In this document: piece after piece, positions 35,122 through 41,586 of the stretch
Layout: each line of letters starts with the position of its first letter
Numbering within the stretch: position 1 is the first letter of the stretch
Origin: DATJMJ01 sp035508795
Lineage (GTDB): Bacteria > Actinomycetota > Acidimicrobiia > Acidimicrobiales > Palsa-688
Assembly (NCBI GenBank): GCA_035508795.1
Contig: DATJMJ010000011.1
Span: 1 to 44,084 of the forward strand
Reading direction: 5' to 3'
DNA length: 44,084 nt
The notes under the pieces: generated by a model
What the model saw: only the letters and a program-made list of their open reading frames with translations
What the model was told of the DNA's origin: nothing
Database searches by the model: none
Position numbers and translations under genes: made by a program

Positions 35122-35993
35122 GGGACGATCTTGGAGATCGGGAGCTCGATGATGTCCGTGGCGCCTGCGTCCTTCAGCTCCGGGATGAGCTTGTTGATGG
35201 CCTCCTTCGGGACCACTGTCTCGACGGCGTAACTCCCGCCCCCGAACAGCTCCGACACAGTGGGGCTCCTCATCGCCGGAAGGAGCGAGATCACCTTGTC
35301 CAGCTGCGACGCGCTCACATTGAGCTTGACGAGCACTCTCCCCCGGGCTTCGAGGGCGCCCTGAAGGAGGGTATTGATGTCGTCCATCGCCTTGCGACGC
35401 TCGGGGTCCGCTAGCGCCTCCGGGTTGGCTACGAGCTCGGTGAACGAAACGAGGACGGTCTCGATGATCCGCAAACCTGCCGCCTTGAGGGCTCGCCCCG
35501 TCTCGGTCAACTCGACTACCGCGTCGGCGATCTCGGGGACCTTCGCCTCGGTCGCCCCGTAGGAAAGCACTACATTCGCCTCGACACCGTGCGACGCCAT
35601 GTAGCGCTCGGTCAGGCGCGGGTACTCAGTTGAGATCTTGGCGCCTTTTGGCAGGTCTTTGACCGACTGCCACGGAGAGCTCCCGGCGACGGCGAGGACG
35701 ATCCGGATGGGCTGGTCGGTGTTTTTGGAGTAGGCCAGTTCGCCTAGAGACCCGACATGGGCCCCGGTCTCCTCCACCCAGTCCCGGCCGGTTATCCCGA
35801 GGTCAAACAAGCCCTCGGCCACATAGTTGGGTATCTCCTGGGGCCGCAGGATGCGTACCTCGGAGATGCGGTGGTCCCGCACGCTGGCCCTGTAGTCCAC
35901 TTCGGAGCTGCGAGACACCTTAAGGTCGGCCGCTTCGAAAAGATCCAGTGTGGCGCGCTCTAGAGAGCCTTTTGGCAGGACAAGGCGTAGCAC
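35118..35993 (-). CDS. hisG: ATP phosphoribosyltransferase (long form)
   Basis: 291 residues, the long HisG type with a C-terminal ACT-like histidine-binding domain. It catalyses the first step of histidine synthesis. Features: LVLPKGSLERATLDLFEAADL, LGITGRDWVEE, ISTEYPRLTERYM, the PRPP-binding segment AVVELTETGRALKAAGLRIIE in parts, and the C-terminal LNVSASQLDKVISLLPAMRSPTVSELF. GTG 35993 is supported by TAAGGT 8 nt upstream. No hisE or other his gene lies beside it, unlike the hisE-hisG pairs common in actinobacteria. Confidence 0.96.
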   Translation of the reverse strand: MLRLVLPKGSLERATLDLFEAADLKVSRSSEVDYRASVRDHRISEVRILRPQEIPNYVAEGLFDLGITGRDWVEETGAHVGSLGELAYSKNTDQPIRIVLAVAGSSPWQSVKDLPKGAKISTEYPRLTERYMASHGVEANVVLSYGATEAKVPEIADAVVELTETGRALKAAGLRIIETVLVSFTELVANPEALADPERRKAMDDINTLLQGALEARGRVLVKLNVSASQLDKVISLLPAMRSPTVSELFGGGSYAVETVVPKEAINKLIPELKDAGATDIIELPISKIVP

Positions 35994-36001
35994 GGGGCAA
36001 G

Positions 36002-36030
36002 ACCTTAGTTCGCGCCCACCACATTGTCGG
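36002..36030 (-). promoter_or_regulatory. probable hisG promoter (leaderless)
   Basis: Minus-strand CCGACA (36030-36025), 17-bp spacer, TAAGGT (36007-36002), then 8 nt to GTG 35993. Same arrangement as the xerC promoter. Confidence 0.45.
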
Positions 36031-36159
36031 CGCGAATTAGCTGGTTCGTGTCGCCCCCGGGGCGGGGCCAGGGACCGGGGTGGGGGATCTCGGGCCGAGC
36101 CCGACCCCCGAGCCTGGGCCCCGAGCCCGAGCCTGGGCCCAAGCCCGCAAAGGTCGCCC

Positions 36160-36283
36160 CGCGCTCAAAACTCTTGAGAGCAAAACCGGCCGGGCCGCTC
36201 TAACGAGGTTGAGACGCGAAATCGCGCACCAATGTCGTTAGAGCCGCCTCCCGGCGACAACTCTCGTGAGCTTGGTGCGCGCG
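36160..36283. repeat. four-unit inverted repeat element, copy 2
   Basis: Same length (124 bp) and unit order as copy 1: minus 36160-36181, plus 36198-36218, minus 36223-36243, plus 36261-36283. The two copies align without gaps at about 84 of 124 positions by hand count. Agreement is concentrated in the CTCT, ACGAGG/GTGAG, TTG and CGCG parts of the units, and spacers have diverged. The inner arms still pair at about 16 of 21 positions. Confidence 0.78.
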
Positions 36284-36430
36284 AGCCGCCTACAGGAGGG
36301 GTCGCGAGAGGGGTCGCGAGCAGGGGTCGCGGCGAGGCGAGCCAGAGCCCCGTTCCAGCACCACCGGGACGCCGCCCTCAGCTCCGAGGGCGATAAGACG
36401 AGCAGCGGGCGACGGGGCGGGGAGGCGCCC

Positions 36431-36898
36431 TCAGTGAGGCTGCTCGCCCGCCAGCACCGCGATCGCGTGCGGCAACAGGTCGACGATGGCCGCCAGGCAC
36501 TCGAGCGCCCCTTTGGGCGAGCCCGGCAGGTTGACCACAAGCGCGTGCCCGCGGGTCCCAGCTACGCCCCGGGAGAGCGGGGCCAGCGGGCTCGACCGCC
36601 TCATCGCCTCGGCAAACCCGGGCGCCTGGCGATCGAGGACCTCCGCCGTCCCTTCGGGCGTCTGGTCCCTGGGCCCGAAACCGGTCCCCCCCGTCGTCAC
36701 GACGATCCCGACGAACGACGACGCCATCCGCGCAACATCGCCTGCCACCGAAGATGCGCCGTCTGCGACCTGGGCCTCTTCGATCACCTCGAAGCCCGCT
36801 TCGCGCAGCGCCTGGGCAACAGCCGGGCCGCTTTCGTCCACCCGCTCGCCACGCTTCACGGAGTCCGAAACAGTCAGCACCTTCGCCTGATAGGCCAT
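36431..36898 (-). CDS. molybdopterin-binding protein MoaB/Mog family
   Basis: 155 residues. The family adenylylates molybdopterin (MogA) or is a paralogue (MoaB) in molybdenum cofactor synthesis. Visible features are VLTVSDSVKRGERVDESGPAVAQAL, TTGGTGFGPRDQTPEGT (MPT-binding) and NLPGSPKGALECL. No other moa or moe gene is in the window. It starts 5 bp after... that is, its ATG lies 5 bp from the rpe stop, so it is probably co-transcribed with rpe. Confidence 0.92.
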   Translation of the reverse strand: MAYQAKVLTVSDSVKRGERVDESGPAVAQALREAGFEVIEEAQVADGASSVAGDVARMASSFVGIVVTTGGTGFGPRDQTPEGTAEVLDRQAPGFAEAMRRSSPLAPLSRGVAGTRGHALVVNLPGSPKGALECLAAIVDLLPHAIAVLAGEQPH

Positions 36899-36903
36899 CT
36901 ATT

Positions 36904-37608
36904 TCATCGCCCGGCGATGGCAGAGGCTGCTAATTGGCGGATTTCACGAGCTGCTGCCACGGGGTCATCATGTCCGAATATCGCGCTACCTGCAACGAGG
37001 AGGCGTGCGCCGGCTCCCCCCACGGCGGGCGCAGTCCCCGGGCCCACGCCCCCGTCGACCTCCAGCTCGACGTCGAGCCCGCGGGCATCGATCGCCTCAC
37101 GGGCGCGCTTCACTTTCGGGAGCACCTCGGACATGAAGCTCTGGCCCCCGAACCCGGGGTGGACGGTCATCACGAGCAGGAGGTCGATCTCGCCCAACCA
37201 GGGCTCGCACAGCTCGAACGGGCTCTCCGGGTTCAAGACGAGCCCGGCGCCCAAGCCCAGCTCTCGCATCTGCGCTATCAGCTCACCCGTGTGGCCGACC
37301 TCGACGTGGACGCTGCACCCATCGGCACCGGCTTCCCGGAAGGCCTCCAGGTAGCTACCCGGGTTGTCCATCATCAAGTGGCAGTCGAGATAGAGGTTCG
37401 TGTGCCGGCGGATGGACGCTACGACCGGTGGACCGATCGTCAGGTTGGGGACGAAATGAGCGTCCATTACGTCGACATGAAGCATGTCGGCCCCCGGCCT
37501 CACCCTGTCGATCTCTTGCTCCAGCCTCGCGTAGTCCGCCGACAGGATCGACGGCGCGATACGGATCTCGTCGCGTGACCCAGCCGTGCGAGCTGCGCCG
37601 TAAGGCAT
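36904..37608 (-). CDS. rpe: ribulose-phosphate 3-epimerase
   Basis: 234 residues. It interconverts ribulose-5-phosphate and xylulose-5-phosphate in the pentose phosphate pathway, using a TIM barrel with a metal ion. Family marks: IAPSILSADYARLEQEI, DMLHVDVMDAHFVPNLTIGPPVV in parts, LDCHLMMDNP, CSVHVEV, LLLVMTVHPGFGGQSF, and EVDGGVGPGTAP followed by VAGSAIFG. The first ~14 residues are extra. ATG 37608 has TAGCTT 6 nt upstream within a 14-bp tandem array, suggesting a leaderless message. Confidence 0.96.
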   Translation of the reverse strand: MPYGAARTAGSRDEIRIAPSILSADYARLEQEIDRVRPGADMLHVDVMDAHFVPNLTIGPPVVASIRRHTNLYLDCHLMMDNPGSYLEAFREAGADGCSVHVEVGHTGELIAQMRELGLGAGLVLNPESPFELCEPWLGEIDLLLVMTVHPGFGGQSFMSEVLPKVKRAREAIDARGLDVELEVDGGVGPGTAPAVGGAGARLLVAGSAIFGHDDPVAAAREIRQLAASAIAGR

Positions 37609-37612
37609 CAGG

Positions 37613-37710
37613 CGAAGCTACCAACCCGAAGCTACCAACCCGAAGCCGCCGGCACCGAGCTGTCGCCACCGAGCTGCGGCCACCGAGCTGCGGCCACCGA
37701 GCTGCCGGCA
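37613..37710. repeat. 14-bp minisatellite upstream of rpe
   Basis: Seven head-to-tail 14-bp units: two identical CGAAGCTACCAACC units (37613-37640), one transitional unit (37641-37654), then CCGAGCTGTCGCCA, two CCGAGCTGCGGCCA and CCGAGCTGCCGGCA (37655-37710). All keep the 14-bp register. Unit 1 contains the rpe -10 hexamer and unit 2 carries an exact second copy of it. Confidence 0.85.
37615..37620 (-). promoter_or_regulatory. -10 element of rpe
   Basis: Minus-strand TAGCTT (TAnnnT), 6 nt before ATG 37608. An identical hexamer is 14 bp upstream (37634-37629) in the next repeat unit. Confidence 0.4.
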
Positions 37711-37742
37711 GCAAGCCCGAGCCCGAGCCCGCGCTCGGGCCA

Positions 37743-38939
37743 TCAAGCCGCCGCGCGCCCGCGGCGCAACGACAGCATGTACATCCCGTCTGTCCCCATC
37801 GCCTGCGGGAGAAGGAGAGCCCCGCGCCCGAGAGGCTCCCACGGCGGCCCGGGCCGTGCCTCTGCCTGCCAGGGAACCCCCGTCGCCTCGGCCAGTGCGG
37901 GATCAAGCCACTCGTCTATGTCGCGTGTCTCGGCCAGCGTCAAAGTGCACACGCTGTAGACGAGGAGCCCTCCCGGGGCGACCAGGGAGGCGGCACCGAC
38001 CAGCAGGTCGCGCTGCAGCAAGGCCAGCCGGTCGATGTCGTGGGGACGTACCCGCCACCTGGCGTCGGGACGCCGCCTGAGCGCCCCGAGGCCGCTGCAA
38101 GGGGCGTCGACGAGCACCCCGCTGAACGACTCGGCGCGGGCGGCCGGGGCCCGCCCGTCGGAAACGACGACGCCGAGGTTGGCGAGCTGAAGCCGTTTGG
38201 CGTTAGCCCTGACCTGGCTTGCCCGGTCGGCGCGCACGTCGAAGGCAACGACGAACTTCGATGACCCCACGAGCGCCGTCGCCTTACCCCCGGGGCCGGC
38301 GCACAGGTCGAGCACCGGCCCGGGCGGCGCCCCGGCCAATAAAGCGGCCATGTGCGTAGCGACCTGCTGGCTCGCCGGGTCTTGGACGTAGCCGTCCGGC
38401 CGGGTGTGGACCGTCGCCGCCACGTTCATCTGCACCAGGGCTGCCAGGGCCGGCGCGCGGCCCAAGTCCTCCGCCAAGCGAGCCATTACCCAATCGGGGT
38501 AGCTCAACCTTGTGCCCTCGTCGGGCCACATCAATGAGCCGCTTTCGACGAGGCCTGCGACCCGCCGGAGCACGGCGTTGAGCAGGGCACGCGCCCTCGG
38601 GGGGCACTCGGCGACGGTCGCCGAAACCGCCGCGTAGGCGGGGACGTTCATGAAAGCGAGCTGGTACGCGCCGATGCGTGCCGCGGCCCGGACTTCGGGT
38701 TCGAGGTCTCCCCGGGCGAACTGGCCTACCAGCCAGTCGCACGCCCTGCACATCCGGAGCGTCCCGTACGAGAGTTCGGTGGCGAAGGCTCGGTCCCTCT
38801 GGTCGAGGCTCGATGCCTGGAGCAGTCTCGGGAGTTCCACGTTGGCCCTCGCACCGCGCTCGGCGGCAAGGACCGCCAGGACGGCGATCCCTCGTGCCGT
38901 CGCCGGCCTCTGCGACCGGCGCGCCCGGTCAGTCGCCAA
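37743..38939 (-). CDS. rsmB: 16S rRNA (cytosine967-C5)-methyltransferase RsmB/Sun
   Basis: 398 residues. It methylates C967 (E. coli numbering) of 16S rRNA. The N-terminal NusB-like RNA-binding domain (about 15-140) includes LDQRDRAFATELSYGTLR and RALLNAVLRRV. The Rossmann domain has DLCAGPGGKATAL, the first Cys motif DAPCSGLGALRRRPDARW and the second Cys YSVCTLTLAET. The start is taken as TTG 38939, which overlaps the fmt stop by 11 bp and has GGGGA 7 nt upstream. The frame to 39062 reads through fmt in another frame. It forms a def-fmt-rsmB unit. Confidence 0.92.
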   Translation of the reverse strand: MATDRARRSQRPATARGIAVLAVLAAERGARANVELPRLLQASSLDQRDRAFATELSYGTLRMCRACDWLVGQFARGDLEPEVRAAARIGAYQLAFMNVPAYAAVSATVAECPPRARALLNAVLRRVAGLVESGSLMWPDEGTRLSYPDWVMARLAEDLGRAPALAALVQMNVAATVHTRPDGYVQDPASQQVATHMAALLAGAPPGPVLDLCAGPGGKATALVGSSKFVVAFDVRADRASQVRANAKRLQLANLGVVVSDGRAPAARAESFSGVLVDAPCSGLGALRRRPDARWRVRPHDIDRLALLQRDLLVGAASLVAPGGLLVYSVCTLTLAETRDIDEWLDPALAEATGVPWQAEARPGPPWEPLGRGALLLPQAMGTDGMYMLSLRRGRAAA

Positions 38940-39792
38940 GGTGTTCCCCGGGCTGCAACCTGGCGCCGCGCACCCAGTCCTGCGCGCCCATGGCGGGCTT
39001 GCCCTCGGGCTGGACGACGAGCAACTGGAGCAGGCCTTGTGCGGTCCCCACGAGATCCCCACTGATTTCCCCTGGTGAAAGCGAGCTGTCCTCTTGGACC
39101 GGCCGCGCCCTCCTCACCAGCAAGCGCCGTCCCCTCCAGGTCGTCCATGCGTGCCCGAGCCGGACAACTCGATGGCAGGCAACCGCCGGCTGGGCGAAAT
39201 CGAGACGCAGTTCCCACGGCTCCAATTTGGAGGCGTACGTTGGCTCCCCCACTTGCGGGACGGCGGGCGGGAAACCTTCGTCCAACATCTTCACCAGCAG
39301 CTCGTTGCCGATCTCCCCGAGGCGCGAGCGGAGCTCTTCAGCCGTCTCCATCGGGCCAATGGGCGTTGCGGCCATTGCGAAAACCGGGCCGGTGTCGAGG
39401 CCCTCGTCCAATTTCATGAGGCAGACGCCGGTGAGCTCGTCGCCTGCGAGAAGCGCTCGTTCGACCGGGGCCGCCCCGCGCCAACGAGGGAGGAGGGAGA
39501 AATGGATGTTGACCAAGAGAACTTCGGAAAGGACATCGGGTTTGATGATGCGCCCGTAAGCGACGACGACCCCGATCTCGCTCCCCGACCCGAGTAGGGC
39601 GGCCGGGGTATGAGCAACAGGAAGACCGAGCTCGAGCGCCGCCTGTCCCACGGCGCTAGGCCCGGTCCCGCCGCCGCGGCCGCGCCTTTTGTCAGGACGT
39701 GTCACAACAATTGAGATCTCATGCCCAGCGGCTACCAGAGCACGAAGAGTGGCCGCCGCAACCTGCGGCGTACCCAGGAACGCAAGCCTCAC
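38929..39792 (-). CDS. fmt: methionyl-tRNA formyltransferase
   Basis: 287 residues. It formylates initiator Met-tRNA with 10-formyl-THF. Seen: LAFLGTPQVAAATLRALVAAGHE, VVAYGRIIKPDVL, the catalytic NIHFSLLPRWRGAAPVERAL and TGVCLMKLDEGLDTGPVF. The C-terminal OB-like domain is shorter than in E. coli (315). GTG 39792 overlaps the def stop (GTGA), so def and fmt are translationally coupled, the usual def-fmt arrangement. Confidence 0.95.
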   Translation of the reverse strand: MRLAFLGTPQVAAATLRALVAAGHEISIVVTRPDKRRGRGGGTGPSAVGQAALELGLPVAHTPAALLGSGSEIGVVVAYGRIIKPDVLSEVLLVNIHFSLLPRWRGAAPVERALLAGDELTGVCLMKLDEGLDTGPVFAMAATPIGPMETAEELRSRLGEIGNELLVKMLDEGFPPAVPQVGEPTYASKLEPWELRLDFAQPAVACHRVVRLGHAWTTWRGRRLLVRRARPVQEDSSLSPGEISGDLVGTAQGLLQLLVVQPEGKPAMGAQDWVRGARLQPGEHLGD

Positions 39793-40316
39793 GTGCTGCT
39801 TGGCCCGGCCTTTGCTTGTCCCGCTTCGGCTTCGGCTTGCCGGCGAAGCAGTTTCATCGCCTGCTTACGCTCGCGGTCGTCGAGACGCTCGAGCAGGAGC
39901 CGGCCGTCGAGGTGGTCGACCTCGTGCTGAAAAAGCTTGGCCTCCATCTCCTCACCTTCCACCGAGACCTCCCGCCCGTCGAGGTCCAGGCCGCGAAGGT
40001 GCACCCGTTTGGCGCGACTGATCTCGAAGTACAGTCCCGGCACTGACAGGCAACCCTCTTCGTGCTCCCACTCGCCCTCGGCCTCGTCGATCACCGGGTT
40101 GACCACGGTCCTCGGGCCGCTGTCGCCGATCTCGTACACGAACAGCCGCCTGCTCACCCCGATCTGCGGCGCCGCCAAACCCACGCCGTGCGCCTCCCTC
40201 ATCGCCACGTGCATCTCTTCGGCTAGACGGGCGAGCCGCCCGTCGATCTCGGTAACTTCCTCAGCGCGTCGCTTGAGAACGGGGTCCCCGAACGTGCGGA
40301 TCCTGTAAACACTCAT
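39789..40316 (-). CDS. def: peptide deformylase
   Basis: 175 residues. It removes the formyl group from nascent proteins with a metal ion. The three motifs are complete: GVGLAAPQIG, EGCLSVPG (metal Cys) and QHEVDHLDG (metal His pair and Glu). ATG 40316 gives the normal N-terminus MSVYRIRTFGDPVLK. Minus-strand TACACT is 7 nt upstream with no Shine-Dalgarno, so the message is likely leaderless. It ends in an Ala/Gly/Glu-rich tail. Confidence 0.95.
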   Translation of the reverse strand: MSVYRIRTFGDPVLKRRAEEVTEIDGRLARLAEEMHVAMREAHGVGLAAPQIGVSRRLFVYEIGDSGPRTVVNPVIDEAEGEWEHEEGCLSVPGLYFEISRAKRVHLRGLDLDGREVSVEGEEMEAKLFQHEVDHLDGRLLLERLDDRERKQAMKLLRRQAEAEAGQAKAGPSST

Positions 40317-40323
40317 CCGCCAT

Positions 40324-40329
40324 AGTGTA
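40324..40329 (-). promoter_or_regulatory. -10 element of def
   Basis: Minus-strand TACACT (TAnnnT) 7 nt before ATG 40316. No clear -35. The divergent methyltransferase gene has TATGCT at 40365-40370. Confidence 0.35.
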
Positions 40330-40364
40330 GGGGCCCGGGTGGTCAGCCCCGGCGCCAAGGGCAC

Positions 40365-40370
40365 TATGCT
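40365..40370 (+). promoter_or_regulatory. -10-like element of the RsmC-like gene
   Basis: TATGCT lies 11 nt before ATG 40382 in the 65-bp divergent gap with def. No clear -35. Confidence 0.3.
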
Positions 40371-40381
40371 CGGGGCCGGTC

Positions 40382-41038
40382 ATGGCCGACCATTACTTTT
40401 CTGCCGAGCCGTCCGTGGCCTCTCGGCGGGCCACCGTGCGGCTCGCGCTGGCAGACGTGGACGTCGAGCTGCTGTCCGATGCGGGAGTGTTCTCCGCCAC
40501 CCGCGTGGACCCGGGGACCATAGCTCTACTTCGCGAGTCGCCCCAACCTCCTGCGACAGGAGACCTCCTAGACTTGGGGTGCGGCTACGGCCCGATCGCA
40601 TGCGCCCTTTCGCTCAGGTCGCCGCGGGCCACGGTCTGGGCTGTCGACATCAACAGCCGCGCGCTCGCGCTTGCTGCCGACAATGCAAAGGCGCTCGGCT
40701 TGAAAAACCTGAGGGCCGTGAGCCCAACAGACGTGCCCGATGGCACCACCTTCGCGGGGATCTGGTCCAACCCACCCGTCCGGATTGGGAAAAATGCGTT
40801 ACAAGAGCTGCTTTCGGCGTGGTTGGGGCGGTTGCGGCCGCAGTGCAGCGCGTGGCTCGTGGTAAACCGGCACCTCGGCGGGGACTCGCTGGCCGCATGG
40901 CTCGGCGCGCGAGGCTGGGACGTCCGGCGCGCTGCTTCCAAGTCCGGCTACCGCATTCTGGAAGTACGCCGGCAGAGCGATCCAGGCGTAGCGGCTGGTG
41001 GCGCCCTGTTGGCGGCGCCTGGCGGGGCAGGGATATGA
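40382..41038 (+). CDS. RsmC-like class I methyltransferase
   Basis: 218 residues. Small methyltransferase domain proteins of this type resemble the catalytic half of RsmC, the 16S rRNA G1207 N2-methyltransferase. Features: DHYFSAEPSVASRRATVRL, GVFSATRVDPGTIALL, SAM motif I DLLDLGCGYGPIA, AVDINSRALALAADNAK and the NPPVRIGK catalytic loop (SNPP). It lacks the N-terminal pseudo-domain of E. coli RsmC. Its stop overlaps the next ATG (ATGA). Confidence 0.9.
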   Translation: MADHYFSAEPSVASRRATVRLALADVDVELLSDAGVFSATRVDPGTIALLRESPQPPATGDLLDLGCGYGPIACALSLRSPRATVWAVDINSRALALAADNAKALGLKNLRAVSPTDVPDGTTFAGIWSNPPVRIGKNALQELLSAWLGRLRPQCSAWLVVNRHLGGDSLAAWLGARGWDVRRAASKSGYRILEVRRQSDPGVAAGGALLAAPGGAGI

Positions 41039-41571
41039 AGCAGCTAGGGCAGACTGACCTCAAGAGGTTGCACAGGGACTGGGCCAAACGAGCCCCTGGC
41101 CGCATTTCGCTCCTCCTCGACGGTGTGAGCTCGCCGTTCAATGTCGGTGCGATCGTGCGCACCGCAGCGGCTTTCAGGGTCGAGCACATCTACCTGGCAA
41201 GTGGTGCCTGCTCCCCCGGCTCGGCTCGCGCCGGCAAAACCTCGATGGGGACAGAACGGTACATTTCCTGGTCGAAATTCGAACGTGGGCCCGAGGCGGC
41301 CGACGCCGCAAGGGAGGAAGGTTACTCCGTGATCGGCCTCGAGCTCGCTGACCACGCCGTCCCGTTGTTCCAATTATCTGTTGGCCCGGACGTGTGTTTT
41401 GCGATCGGCCACGAAGACCACGGCCTGGCACCGAGCACTCTCGCTGCGTGTGACTCCGTGGCTTTCATACCGCAGATGGGGCGTGTCGGCAGCCTCAACG
41501 TCGCAACGGCGACGGCGATCGCTATTTTCGAGCTCCGGCGCAGAGAGTGGGCCGGCGCCTGGCTGCAGTAA
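41035..41571 (+). CDS. SpoU/TrmH family RNA 2'-O-ribose methyltransferase
   Basis: 178 residues. It has the SPOUT knot: LLLDGVSSPFNVGAIVRTAAAF (motif 1), FAIGHEDHGLAPSTLAACDSVAFIPQ (motif 2) and GSLNVATATAIAIFEL (motif 3). These enzymes 2'-O-methylate tRNA or rRNA; the target is unknown. It is coupled by ATGA to the preceding methyltransferase, suggesting joint expression of two RNA-modifying enzymes. It is convergent with the lysozyme-like gene, 15 bp apart. Confidence 0.92.
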   Translation: MKQLGQTDLKRLHRDWAKRAPGRISLLLDGVSSPFNVGAIVRTAAAFRVEHIYLASGACSPGSARAGKTSMGTERYISWSKFERGPEAADAAREEGYSVIGLELADHAVPLFQLSVGPDVCFAIGHEDHGLAPSTLAACDSVAFIPQMGRVGSLNVATATAIAIFELRRREWAGAWLQ

Positions 41572-41586
41572 CTCTCGGCGCTGCGA

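Larger units (their letters stand above)
35994..36430. other. 437-bp intergenic region with promoter and repeats
   Basis: No gene seen. From left: the hisG promoter (36002-36030); a CGAGCC/GGGCCC-rich stretch with AGCCCG-like units (about 36085-36148); the 124-bp four-unit inverted repeat, copy 2 (36160-36283); a GGGGTCGCGAG tandem of about three copies (36295-36335); then GC-rich sequence up to the mog stop at 36431. Confidence 0.6.

Noticed and set aside
36085..36148. Insertion sequence remnant in the hisG-mog gap
   Set aside because: Only simple GC-rich repeats are seen; there is no transposase fragment and no flanking target duplication.
40339..41571. A single plus-strand frame covering both methyltransferase genes as one fusion
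   Set aside because: The first part of that frame is out of frame with the RsmC-like protein. The real genes start at ATG 40382 and ATG 41035 and are linked by ATGA.
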